Shown here: in pieces, positions 23,479-32,293 of the stretch
How positions within the stretch are numbered: the first letter of the stretch is position 1
Layout: every line of letters begins with the position of its first letter
Assembly: GCA_036389135.1 (NCBI GenBank)
Contig: DASVQP010000093.1
Span: 1-43,204, forward strand
Direction: 5' to 3'
DNA: 43,204 nucleotides
DNA from: Longimicrobium sp.
Lineage (GTDB): Bacteria > Gemmatimonadota > Gemmatimonadetes > Longimicrobiales > Longimicrobiaceae
Made by a program: the position numbers and the translations under genes
Notes under the pieces: model-generated
Told to the model about the DNA's origin: nothing
Databases searched by the model: none
Seen by the model: the letters and a program-made list of their open reading frames with translations, nothing else

Positions 23479-24552
23479 TCACCGCACCCGCCCCTCCGGG
23501 TGCGCCAGCTCCTCGATGGACCGGCTCGCCAGCACCCCCAGGGTGCGCCCCCACGCCGCGGGGTCGTGCGGGCGGGCGAGGGGCGCCAGCTCCATCCTCT
23601 CCATCCCCGCGGCGGCACCTCGCAGGAGGGCGGCGAGCACCCGCAGCGCCGCGGCGGAGAGCCCGGCCACCCCGGGGCAGCGGCGCAGCCGCCCCTGCGC
23701 GGGCGAGTCCGCGCCCAGGCACCGGAGGAGCCACCCGGTGCGCAGCTCGCCGGCCGCCGCCACGATCCCCGCCGCGTCCGCCACCAGCTCGTCGTGCACC
23801 CCGCGCCCCACCACTCCCGAGCAGCGGAGGATGAAGTAGTGGGTGGATTCATGCGCGATACGTATAGCGCGCGACGCCTCCTCCCACGCACCCGCGGACA
23901 AACCGGCGCATTCAGGGGGTACCCCCGCGTACGGTCCCGGGCCCACCAGGAGGATCCGGTCCTGGTACAGCTCCCTGGGCGCGGCGCTCACGCCGCCGGG
24001 GCGCTCCCGCTCCAGGGCGCGCACCCGGTCCCAGTTGTTGAGCCCGCTCACCATGCAGGCGCCCATCGTGGGCGGCACCGGCTCCGGCTCGTTGCGGCGG
24101 GCGAGGGCCTGCACCAGCGTCACGAAGTCCTCCCGCGCGCCGGCCGCGATGGCGGGAACGCGCCCCGCCGGCGTGCGATGCAGCCAGACGCGGAGCGCCT
24201 CCGGCGCCGCCAGCCTCACCCCCGGAGCCCCCGGGGCGGGGGCGATGCCGCGGCGGGTGGCCGCACGGTAGGCCGGGGTGCCGCTGATCCCGCGCTCCAC
24301 GGGAAAGCGCAGCTGCACGAGCCGCTCCGACAGGGCGGGCCACGCCCCCCGCTCCGCCGCGTCGGGCAGGTAGCCGTCCCAGGCGGCGGCGCACGCCTCG
24401 TCGGCCAGCGGAAAGCGGAGCGCGGGGGGGGCTTCCAGCACCCGGGCCGTAACGCGGAGGAGGGGGGCGACGTCGGCGGCGCGGGCGCCGTACGCGCGCA
24501 GAACCTCCGCGCGGAACTCCAGCTCCTCCGCGGCGCCCCCCTCCTCCCTCAC
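23479..24552 (-). CDS. Uncharacterised HExxH-motif protein (possibly DUF7005)
   Basis: A 357-residue protein. From memory it resembles an uncharacterised family, perhaps the one listed as DUF7005. It carries HESTH at 234-238 (IAHESTHYFILR) and DELVADAAGIVAA shortly after, the pattern of a zinc metallopeptidase with a third acidic ligand. Another conserved-looking stretch is TMGACMVSGLNNWDRV. No signal peptide or membrane segment is seen. The GTG at 24552 overlaps the TGA of the binding-protein gene (GTGA), so it is coupled to it. A 110-bp gap with a small GC-rich hairpin separates it from the M20 gene. It could process a peptide of this operon, such as an NHLP core or the 32-residue peptide. 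Confidence 0.75.
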   Translation of the reverse strand: MREEGGAAEELEFRAEVLRAYGARAADVAPLLRVTARVLEAPPALRFPLADEACAAAWDGYLPDAAERGAWPALSERLVQLRFPVERGISGTPAYRAATRRGIAPAPGAPGVRLAAPEALRVWLHRTPAGRVPAIAAGAREDFVTLVQALARRNEPEPVPPTMGACMVSGLNNWDRVRALERERPGGVSAAPRELYQDRILLVGPGPYAGVPPECAGLSAGAWEEASRAIRIAHESTHYFILRCSGVVGRGVHDELVADAAGIVAAAGELRTGWLLRCLGADSPAQGRLRRCPGVAGLSAAALRVLAALLRGAAAGMERMELAPLARPHDPAAWGRTLGVLASRSIEELAHPEGRVR

Positions 24553-25763
24553 GGGCCGGGTGCGCTCACGGAGTCTTCCGCCTCCGGGAGGTACTCGAAG
24601 CGCCCCCCCCGGGCCACCACCTTGAGGATGCGGTGGGTGACCAGGTCTCCCCGCGAGTCGAACGAGAGGGTGCCGGTGACGCCGTGAAAGCCGCCCATGT
24701 GGCGCATCGCGTGGGCCACCTCCACGGCGCTGGTGTTCTTGGCCCGGCTCATCGCCTGGGCGAGCAGCTTGACCGCGTCGTAGCCGAGCGCCGCGCCGGG
24801 GTCGGGGGCCACGCCGAAGCGCTTGCGGAAGGCGGCCACGAAAGCGCGCACCTCGGCCCGCCGCTCGTCCGCGTGAAAGGGCACCGGGAGCACGGTGCCC
24901 TCCACCGTCGACGCGCCGCCGCGGAAGAGGGCCGACGAGACCATGGCGTCGGTCCCCAGCACGGGAATGGTGATCCCGGCCTTGCGCACCTCGGTGATGA
25001 AGTCGCCGGCCATGGGCACCTGGCCGGCCACGAAGATCCCGTCGGGCGCCACCTGCTTCCAGTTCTCGAGCGCCGCCGCGAAGGGGCGGTTGGAGAGGTC
25101 GGGCTCCGCGTCGTAGCTGGCGCGCCCCACCACCTCGATGCCCAGCTCGGCCGCGCGCTCCTCGAAGGCGTTGGCCACGGAGCGCCCGTACGGGTTGCGG
25201 ACGTAGCAGATGACCACCCGCTTCAGCCGGCGACGCGCCGCGTACTCGGCCATCTTCCGCCCCGTGTCCTGGTCGTTGAAGATGGTGCGGAAGACGAAGT
25301 GGTACCCCTCGCCGGTGAGCTCCGGGCTGGTGGAGGTGGGCGAGACCAGGAGGAGGCGGTTGAGCTCGTACACGCGCGCCGCGGGAACGGTGACGTGCGA
25401 CTGCAGGTGCCCGATGACGGCCGACACCTTGGGGTCGCTCGCCAGCTTCTGCGCGATGAGGAGCCCCGTGTTCACGGAGCCCTGGTCGTCCTGCAGCATC
25501 AGCCGCAGCGGCCGCCCGCGGATCCCCCCCGCGGCGTTCACCTCGTCCACCGCCATCTCCAGCCCCTGCTGGAAGAGGATCTCCTTCCGCTGCGACCAGG
25601 GCCACACCGCGGCCACCACCACATCTCCGCGCCCGGAGGCGGCCAGCTCGTCACGGGCGGCGCCGGGCTCGTTCGGGCCGCAGGCGGCCGCCGCGGCCGC
25701 CGCGAGCATCGCCCACACCCGGGTGCGCCACCCCTTCCTGCGGGTGCTGAGCTTCTGGATCAT
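24549..25763 (-). CDS. Orphan branched-chain amino-acid-type ABC substrate-binding lipoprotein
   Basis: A 404-residue periplasmic binding protein of the LivJ type (Peripla_BP_6 fold). The N-terminus has a signal with the lipobox-like AAAAAACGP, so it should be a lipoprotein. Family traits: GLEMAVDEVNAAGGIRG, LMLQDDQGS, AVIGHLQSHVTVPAARV and the hinge region near VRNPYGRSVANAFEE. Its ligand may be an amino acid or small amide. No Liv-type permease or ATPase is encoded nearby; the flanking ABC proteins are peptide exporters of a different class. It may therefore act as a sensor or as a subunit that presents a ligand. It starts 21 bp after the transporter gene and is coupled to the HExxH gene. 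Confidence 0.88.
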   Translation of the reverse strand: MIQKLSTRRKGWRTRVWAMLAAAAAAACGPNEPGAARDELAASGRGDVVVAAVWPWSQRKEILFQQGLEMAVDEVNAAGGIRGRPLRLMLQDDQGSVNTGLLIAQKLASDPKVSAVIGHLQSHVTVPAARVYELNRLLLVSPTSTSPELTGEGYHFVFRTIFNDQDTGRKMAEYAARRRLKRVVICYVRNPYGRSVANAFEERAAELGIEVVGRASYDAEPDLSNRPFAAALENWKQVAPDGIFVAGQVPMAGDFITEVRKAGITIPVLGTDAMVSSALFRGGASTVEGTVLPVPFHADERRAEVRAFVAAFRKRFGVAPDPGAALGYDAVKLLAQAMSRAKNTSAVEVAHAMRHMGGFHGVTGTLSFDSRGDLVTHRILKVVARGGRFEYLPEAEDSVSAPGP

Positions 25764-25784
25764 CGTGCCTATGCGGGGGGTGGG

Positions 25785-28724
25785 TCAGGCGAGCTGGCGG
25801 CGCGCGAGCGCCGCGAAAGCCCCGTCTTGCGCCATCAGCTCGTCGTAGGTGCCCATCTCCACGATGCGGCCGGCGTCGATGACGCAGATGCGATCCGCGC
25901 GCTGCACGGTGCTCAGGCGGTGCGCCACCGCGATGCGCGTCACCTGCAGCCGCTCCAGGCTGGCGCTGACGATGGCCTGCGTGCGGTTGTCCAGCGCGCT
26001 GGTGGCCTCGTCGAAGTAGAGGATGCGGGGGCGGCGCACCAGCGCCCGGGCGATAACCAGGCGCTGCCGCTGCCCCCCCGAAAGCGCCCCTCCCCCCTCC
26101 GAGATCACGGTGTGCATCCCCATGGGGAGCGCCTCGATGTCCTCGTCCAGCCCCGCCATGCGCGCCGCCGCCCACGCGTCGTCGATGGTGGCCGAGGTGG
26201 GCCCCACGATGTTGGTGAGGATGTCGCCCGGCATCAGCTGCGCGTTCTGGAGCACCACGCCGATCTGGCTGCGCACCGCGCGCGGGTCCAGCCCGGAAAG
26301 GTCCTGCCCGTCGTAGTAGACCACCCCCGCCTCCGGCTGCTCGAAGCCCAGGAGGAGGCGCAGGAGGGTGGACTTGCCGGAGCCCGAGGGCCCCACGAGG
26401 GCCACGAACTCGCCCGGGCGGATCTGCAGGGTGAGGTCGCGCAGCACGGGCGCCCCCTCGGGGTCGTAGCGGAAGACCAGGTGCTGCAGGTCTATGCCCC
26501 CCTTGAGCGTCCCCGGATCGGCCTTGCCGAGGTCCACCTCGGGGGCGGCCTGCAGGATCGGCCTGGCCTGGTCGTAGAGGGGGATCACCATGAGGCTCTG
26601 CGTGAGGGCGGCGCTGGCGGTGAGCACCCCCATCATGGCCAGGCCGAAGGAGGCGAGGAACGCCAGGAAGTTCCCCGTGGAGAGGGTGCCGGCGGCCACG
26701 TGCGGGGTGGCCATGGCGAAGAGGACCAGGTAGGCGAAGACGGGGAAGGCGGTGTTGAACGCCTTCAGCAGGTTGCCCACCGTACGCACGCGGAACTGCA
26801 GCTTCCGCTGCTCGCTGAAGCTGCGCGCCCAGATGCCGAAGGCGTGGACCTCGGCCCCCGCCACCCGGAGCTTGGCGATGCTCCCCAGGAACTGGAGCAT
26901 CGTCCCCGCCAGCCGCGAGCGCAGCTCCTCCACCACGCGCTGGTCGCGGAGCTGCACGTACGCCCCCGCGGCGGTTACGAGCACGGCCAGCGAGATGAGC
27001 GCCACGCTCCACAGCGCCAGCGAGCTGCTGTAGTGGAAGAGGAGGATGAACTGGAAGAGGGAGAACACCCCCCCCAGCGCGGCGGTGATGGTGGCCCCCG
27101 AGAGCGCCTGCCGGATCATCTCCACGGCCATGGCGCGCGTGGCCAGGTTCCCCGCCGAGTAGGGGCGGAAGAACGGCATGGGGAGCGCCAGGAGACGGTC
27201 CCACACCGCGCTCAGCGTGTCGTTGCTCATCCGCACCTCGATGCGAAGGAGCGCGATGCTGCTGGCCGCCTTGAAGAGCACCCCCGCCGTGGCCACCGCC
27301 ACCAGGATCAGCGTCACCTGCAGCAGCTGCATCCGCTCCGCGCCGGGGATTACGTCGTTGAAGAGCACCGCCGTGGCCACCGGGGCCGCCATCCCCAGCA
27401 GCCCCATGGCCAGCCCCAGCGCCACCACCACCACCAGGTCGCGCCGGCAGTGGCGCAGGCCGAAGCGCAGCACGCCCAGCAGCCCCAGCGGGTGGTCGCC
27501 GAAGGGGCGGTAGAAGGTGTGGGCGCGGGGGTCCAGCGTCTGCGCCACGGCCGCGGTCACGGGCTCGCGGGTGCCGCGCAGGGGGTCGAAGAGGAGGTAC
27601 CCGGTGCGCTTGTGGGGGACCAGCGCCACCGGGCGCTGGTCTTCGGCCACGCGGGCCACCATGGCGCCGCCGTCCTCGCGCCACCAGCCGTCGCGCAGCA
27701 TCACCGTGCGCACGCGCGAGCGTGAAGCCTGCGCGATCGCCTCCAGGGGGCTGTCCAGCCGGGTGGCGGCGGTGGAGGCGGCGGGGCGCCTGACCTCGAT
27801 CCCCAGCGCCTCCCCCGCCACCCGGCACGCCGCGAAGAGCATCGCCCCGCTCACCGCGTCGGCGTCGACCTCGCGGGGGCGCTGGCGGATGCGCGGTTCG
27901 GAGCCGCGCCGCACCTCCATGGTGGAGGCGAGGTGCACGAAGGCGCGGTCGAAGGTGGTGAGGCGGGAGTCGGCCCGGCGGCGGAGCCACTCCTCATCGC
28001 TGGTGAGCGAAGCCTCGGCCACGTCGCGGGCGCGCAGCAGCACCAGCGAGTGGAGGCGGTCCAGCCCCGGCCAGGGGGCCCCCCGGCGCAGCATCTCGGG
28101 GGTGCCGAGCCAGTGGATCCGGCTTCCGCGCTCCAGCTCCAGCCAGGCGCGGTGCGAGATGGGGAGGAAGACGTCGTCCCCCACCCGCAGCTCGTTCAGC
28201 CCCAGGAAGCGCGAGCTCCCGGCGTGGTGGCGGATCCACGCCACCCGGCCGCGGGGCCGCATGGGCGTGTCGGACTCCAGGGGGCGGTCGTCGCGCGGCT
28301 GCAGCTCCAGGCACCCCTCGGGCACCTGCCCCGGCGACATGCTCCCGGTGAGCAGGTCCACCCACTCGTCCAGCAGCACGCCCAGGTCGTGCGGCTCCAC
28401 CGTGCCCTGCGCCGCCTCCCAGAGCCGCGCGCGGTCGCACTCCACGAGCTCGGTGCCGGCGGCGCCCACGGCCAGGAGCCCCACCCCCTGCTCCACCGCG
28501 GCCACGCGGTTCCCCAGGAGGAGCCGCCCCGCGTCCACGCGAAAGAGGTGGCGGCGCTTCCCCACCACCGCCCCGTCCCGCAGCAGGACGGTGAACACGT
28601 CTACGTGCCCCGTGCGCACCAGCCACACGGAGTCGCGGTCCAGGAGAAAGGGGTGGTCGCCCCCCACGGTGCAGGGGGTGCCATGCCGCTCGAACAGGGC
28701 GGTTTGGGTCGGGGCCGCGGGCAT
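25785..28724 (-). CDS. NHLM-type ABC transporter, ATP-binding/permease protein without peptidase domain
   Basis: A 979-residue inner-membrane exporter half with a long N-terminal region. Residues about 1-400 contain a cyclic-nucleotide-like or degenerate domain; then come about six membrane segments (LVVVVALGLAMGLLGMAAPVA and others) and a nucleotide-binding domain with GPSGSGKST, LSGGQRQR and ILYFDEATSAL. This matches the ATP-binding partner of the NHLM bacteriocin export system. ATG at 28724 (or GTG at 28727) is used, 42 bp after the C39 transporter gene; the frame itself stays open far upstream through that gene. It probably pairs with the C39 protein to move leader-cleaved peptides across the inner membrane. 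Confidence 0.93.
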   Translation of the reverse strand: MPAAPTQTALFERHGTPCTVGGDHPFLLDRDSVWLVRTGHVDVFTVLLRDGAVVGKRRHLFRVDAGRLLLGNRVAAVEQGVGLLAVGAAGTELVECDRARLWEAAQGTVEPHDLGVLLDEWVDLLTGSMSPGQVPEGCLELQPRDDRPLESDTPMRPRGRVAWIRHHAGSSRFLGLNELRVGDDVFLPISHRAWLELERGSRIHWLGTPEMLRRGAPWPGLDRLHSLVLLRARDVAEASLTSDEEWLRRRADSRLTTFDRAFVHLASTMEVRRGSEPRIRQRPREVDADAVSGAMLFAACRVAGEALGIEVRRPAASTAATRLDSPLEAIAQASRSRVRTVMLRDGWWREDGGAMVARVAEDQRPVALVPHKRTGYLLFDPLRGTREPVTAAVAQTLDPRAHTFYRPFGDHPLGLLGVLRFGLRHCRRDLVVVVALGLAMGLLGMAAPVATAVLFNDVIPGAERMQLLQVTLILVAVATAGVLFKAASSIALLRIEVRMSNDTLSAVWDRLLALPMPFFRPYSAGNLATRAMAVEMIRQALSGATITAALGGVFSLFQFILLFHYSSSLALWSVALISLAVLVTAAGAYVQLRDQRVVEELRSRLAGTMLQFLGSIAKLRVAGAEVHAFGIWARSFSEQRKLQFRVRTVGNLLKAFNTAFPVFAYLVLFAMATPHVAAGTLSTGNFLAFLASFGLAMMGVLTASAALTQSLMVIPLYDQARPILQAAPEVDLGKADPGTLKGGIDLQHLVFRYDPEGAPVLRDLTLQIRPGEFVALVGPSGSGKSTLLRLLLGFEQPEAGVVYYDGQDLSGLDPRAVRSQIGVVLQNAQLMPGDILTNIVGPTSATIDDAWAAARMAGLDEDIEALPMGMHTVISEGGGALSGGQRQRLVIARALVRRPRILYFDEATSALDNRTQAIVSASLERLQVTRIAVAHRLSTVQRADRICVIDAGRIVEMGTYDELMAQDGAFAALARRQLA

Positions 28725-28765
28725 CACGAAGCCGGGGGTTGGGGAGCTCGTACGCGCATGCCGCC

Positions 28766-30955
28766 TCACTCCTGCGCGATCAGGTCCTGGTACAGACCGG
28801 GGACCGCCGCCAGCTGCGCGTGGGTTCCCCGCTGGGCGATCTCGCCCTGGTGCATCACGATGATCTCGTCGCAGTCGCGGATGGTGCTCAGCCGGTGCGC
28901 CACGATCAGGCAGCTGCACCCGCGGCGCCGCAGGTTGTCGTCGATCTGCGCCTCGGTGGTGGCGTCCAGCGCGCTGGTGGCCTCGTCCAGCACCAGGAGG
29001 GTGGGGTTGATGGCCAGCGCGCGGGCGATCTCCAGCCGCTGCCGCTGGCCGCCGCTGAAGTTGCGCCCCCCTTCCTCCATGGGGCTGGCGTAGCCGTGCG
29101 GGCGCGCCGCGATGATTTCGTGGATGCAGGCGTCGCGCGCGGCCTGCGCCAGGTCCACCTCGGAGAGGGTGTCGTCCCAGAGCGCCAGGTTCTGCCGCAC
29201 CGTTCCCTCGAAGAGGAACACTTCCTGGTCCACCACGGCCAGCGAGCTGGTGAGGATCCCGCGCGGGATCTCGGCGCGCGTGCGCCCGTCGAAGAGGATC
29301 TCCCCCTCCCACGGCTCGAACAGCCCGGACACCAGCTTCCCCACGGTGCTCTTTCCCGAGCCGCTCTTTCCCACCAGCGCCACCCGGCTCCCCGGCTCCA
29401 GGGTGAGGCTGAAGCCGCGCACCAGGGGCTGCTCGCGGCGGTTGTAGCCGAAGGTGAGGTTGCGGATCTCCACGCGCCCGGAGAGCTTCGTCCCCCCGCT
29501 GGCGCGGGGAGCGTCCACCACCACCAGCGGGTCGGGGGGCGAGTCGAGGACGTCGTCCAGCCGCATCAGGCTCCCCTTCACCTCCTGCAGCGCGCTCCCC
29601 ATCCCCACCATGCGGTTGACGGGGGTTATGAAGGCCAGCGCCAGCGCCTGGAAGGCGATGAGGAGGCCGATGCTGAGCTCCCCTTCGATCACCCGCAGCC
29701 CCCCCACCCCCAGGATCAGGGCGGTGTTGAGCGAGGCCAGGAAGACGGGGATGCACGCCAGCGTGTAGGTGGTGAGCGCCATGTCCTGCCCGGACACGAG
29801 AAGCTTGGACATCTGCCCGGACCAGCGCGAGAAGAACTCGGACTCGGAGCCCGTGGCCTTGAGCGTCTCGATGCTCTGCAGCCCGCCCATGGACACCCCC
29901 ATCAGCCGCGAGCGCTCCTGCAGCAGCCGCTGGTTGAGGTCCACCCGCCGGCGCGACATGTACTGGAGCGCCGCCAGGTTGAGCACCGCCGTGCCCACGC
30001 CGATGGCGGTCAGCAGCACGTCGTACTGCACCATCAGCACGGCGTAGAAGGCGATGAGGAAGATGTCCAGCATCGTGGTGGCCATCTCCGTGGAGAGGAG
30101 GCGGGCCACGCGGTCGTTGATGGCCACGCGGGTGGCGAGGTCGCCCGCGAAGCGCTGCGAGAAGAAGGAGTAGGGGAGCCTGAGGACGTGCCATACGAAC
30201 TGCCCGGAGGTCTTCAGCGCCACCTTGGTTTCCAGCCGCAGGAGGTAGTGCTCCTGCAGCCACACCAGGAAAGCCTGCACCAGCGCGGTCGCGGCCATCA
30301 GCATCAGCAGCGGCGTCACCCACCCGTAGAGGCTGCGGACGATGACGCTGTCCACGAACACCCGGGAGAAGGTGGGCACCACCAGGCCGGGGATGACCAG
30401 GGCGAGCCCGGTGAGCACCACGAAGAGGAGCCCCGCCGACGTGCCCCGCATCCGCGGGACCAGGGCGCCGGCCATGGTGTGCCGCCGGCCGCCGCGCTGG
30501 AAGCCGGGGCCCGGCTCGAAGGCCAGCGCCACCCCGGTGAAGGAGCTGTTGAACTCCTCGTCGGTCACCGTGGTGGAGCCGGCTGCGGGGTCGTTCAGGT
30601 GCACCACCCCCTTGCCGAACCCTTCCAGCACCACGAAGTGGTTGAGGTTCCAGTGCAGCACCATGGGCATGCGCATGGCGCGCAGCTCGCCGGGCTCCTT
30701 CTTGTAGCCCCGGGCCACCAGCCCGTAGCCGCGCGCGGCCTGCAGGAGGTAGCTGGCCTTGCTCCCGTCGCGCGAGATGCCGCACGCGACCCTCAGCTCC
30801 TCCAGCGGCACGTAGCGGCCGAAGTGGGCGAGGATCATGGCCAGCGAGGCCGCGCCGCACTCCACCGCCTCCATCTGCAGCACGGTGGCCACGCGCACCC
30901 GCTTTCCGCTTCCCGCCTCCGGGCCGGCGACCGGGGCCTTCAGCAGCAGCTGCAT
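28766..30955 (-). CDS. NHLM-type ABC transporter with C39 leader peptidase domain
   Basis: A 729-residue peptidase-containing exporter. The N-terminal C39 domain has Cys33 (QMEAVECGAAS), His106 (HWNLNHFVVLEG) and Asp122 (HLNDPAAG), so it should be active and cut after a double Gly. About six membrane segments follow and then the nucleotide-binding domain with GKSGSGKST, FSGGQRQR and LLVLDEATSAL. ATG at 30955 has GGGAGGG five bases upstream. The two NHLP precursors at 34141-34621 have the matching double-Gly leaders. It lies 46 bp after the HlyD gene in the export gene set. Confidence 0.96.
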   Translation of the reverse strand: MQLLLKAPVAGPEAGSGKRVRVATVLQMEAVECGAASLAMILAHFGRYVPLEELRVACGISRDGSKASYLLQAARGYGLVARGYKKEPGELRAMRMPMVLHWNLNHFVVLEGFGKGVVHLNDPAAGSTTVTDEEFNSSFTGVALAFEPGPGFQRGGRRHTMAGALVPRMRGTSAGLLFVVLTGLALVIPGLVVPTFSRVFVDSVIVRSLYGWVTPLLMLMAATALVQAFLVWLQEHYLLRLETKVALKTSGQFVWHVLRLPYSFFSQRFAGDLATRVAINDRVARLLSTEMATTMLDIFLIAFYAVLMVQYDVLLTAIGVGTAVLNLAALQYMSRRRVDLNQRLLQERSRLMGVSMGGLQSIETLKATGSESEFFSRWSGQMSKLLVSGQDMALTTYTLACIPVFLASLNTALILGVGGLRVIEGELSIGLLIAFQALALAFITPVNRMVGMGSALQEVKGSLMRLDDVLDSPPDPLVVVDAPRASGGTKLSGRVEIRNLTFGYNRREQPLVRGFSLTLEPGSRVALVGKSGSGKSTVGKLVSGLFEPWEGEILFDGRTRAEIPRGILTSSLAVVDQEVFLFEGTVRQNLALWDDTLSEVDLAQAARDACIHEIIAARPHGYASPMEEGGRNFSGGQRQRLEIARALAINPTLLVLDEATSALDATTEAQIDDNLRRRGCSCLIVAHRLSTIRDCDEIIVMHQGEIAQRGTHAQLAAVPGLYQDLIAQE

Positions 30956-31001
30956 GAGGCCCTCCCCCGGGGTGCGGGCGTGTGTCCGCCGCGCGCGCGC
31001 C

Positions 31002-32261
31002 TCATCGCTCGAGCCACTGGCGCAGCTGCGGAAGGACCAGCGCCACGGGGGGCTGCTCGGTCACGGTGATGGAGGCCGCGGCCAGCGTTCCGCTCTCGAT
31101 GCGGCTGGCCGGCCCGCGCGACGAGGTCCACCGGTAGTTGCTGGGGGTGGAAGGGTCCACCATCAGGTCCGCGTGCACCTCGTAGGGCGAGGCTCCGCCG
31201 AAGAGCTCCTCCACGAGCTTGTCGTTCTTGAGCACGCGCCGGATCCCCATGGGGGTGGCGGGAAAGTCGGACACGAAGGTCACCGTGCCCAGCATCATCC
31301 CGAACTCCTCCTTGCGCACCGTGGAGGGGGCGATGTTGATCCTCATCCCCGGCTTCACCATCTTCCCGTAGATGGAGGGAACGAAGAGCACCGCCACCAG
31401 GTCCTTGATGTCGCTCCCGCGCAGGTCCAGGCTCAGCAGCGGCTCGCCGCGCTCCACCACCTTCCCCGGCTCGGTCATGATCTCCAGGATGCGCCCCGTG
31501 TAGGGCGTGGTCACCTGGGTGCGGGCGCGGATGTCGCGCTCCAGGCGCGCCACCTCGGCTTCGGTGTCGCGGATCTTGGACTCGCTGTTGCGGATGGCTT
31601 CCCGCGCGTCGTTCTCCACCTCCAGCTCCTTCACCTGCAGCTGGGCCAGCTCGCTGCGGCTCACCCGGATCTTCTCGCGCGCGGCGTCCAGCTGCTGCTG
31701 GGTCACCAGGAGCGTGGCCCGGGTGAGGAGCCCCTGCTCCACCAGCCGGTTCTGCGAGGCGATGCGCTCCTGGAGGGGCCCAAGGTTGGCCTCGGCCGCC
31801 CGGATGGAGGCATCCAGGGCGGCCTTCTGGGCACGCAGGCTCTCGCCCTCCAGCCCGGCGTCGCGCCGGGTGAAGCCCACCAGCGCCTGGTGCTCGTCGT
31901 GCAGCACCTTGAGGCGCGCCTTGGCGACCTGGATCTCTTCAAAGAGCTCCGGCTGGGCCAGCCACCCCACCACCTGCCCGGCCGTCACGCTGTCGCCCAC
32001 GTCCACGGAGATGTCGGTGACGCGCCCGGGGGCGGGGGTGACCACCTCCAGCACCCCCCCGCTCCGCACCAGGATGCCGCGCCCCTCCACCTTGTCCGCC
32101 ACGCTCCCGGTGAACCCCCATCCCACGGCGCACGCCAGAAGCACCGCCATCCCGCTCAGCGCGATCCACCCGCGCGGGTGGGTGGCGTGCATGATCTGGT
32201 CGAGCTGCTCCGGCGAGGATAGGCGCTCGACGGAGGCTTTGCGGAACAAATGTTTCTTCAT
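31002..32261 (-). CDS. HlyD/NHLM-type periplasmic adaptor protein
   Basis: A 419-residue membrane-fusion protein that should bridge the ABC transporters to the TolC channel. A single N-terminal membrane segment (IALSGMAVLLACAVGWGFTG, near 34-53) is followed by a lipoyl half (VVTPAPGRVTDISVDVGDSV), a long coiled coil (about 110-240) and the second lipoyl half and barrel (RTQVTTPYTGRILEI). ATG at 32261 (MKKHLFRKAS) follows AAAGG. It sits 32 bp after the TolC gene. Confidence 0.94.
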   Translation of the reverse strand: MKKHLFRKASVERLSSPEQLDQIMHATHPRGWIALSGMAVLLACAVGWGFTGSVADKVEGRGILVRSGGVLEVVTPAPGRVTDISVDVGDSVTAGQVVGWLAQPELFEEIQVAKARLKVLHDEHQALVGFTRRDAGLEGESLRAQKAALDASIRAAEANLGPLQERIASQNRLVEQGLLTRATLLVTQQQLDAAREKIRVSRSELAQLQVKELEVENDAREAIRNSESKIRDTEAEVARLERDIRARTQVTTPYTGRILEIMTEPGKVVERGEPLLSLDLRGSDIKDLVAVLFVPSIYGKMVKPGMRINIAPSTVRKEEFGMMLGTVTFVSDFPATPMGIRRVLKNDKLVEELFGGASPYEVHADLMVDPSTPSNYRWTSSRGPASRIESGTLAAASITVTEQPPVALVLPQLRQWLER

Positions 32262-32293
32262 CGGGCCTTTGTCTCCCGGATTGCGGTGCCCGC

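Noticed and set aside
25785-30860. One giant 1691-residue protein covering both ABC transporters
   Set aside because: The frame is open through the C39 gene only by chance. The C39 transporter is clearly read in another frame, and the second transporter begins at the ATG near 28724.
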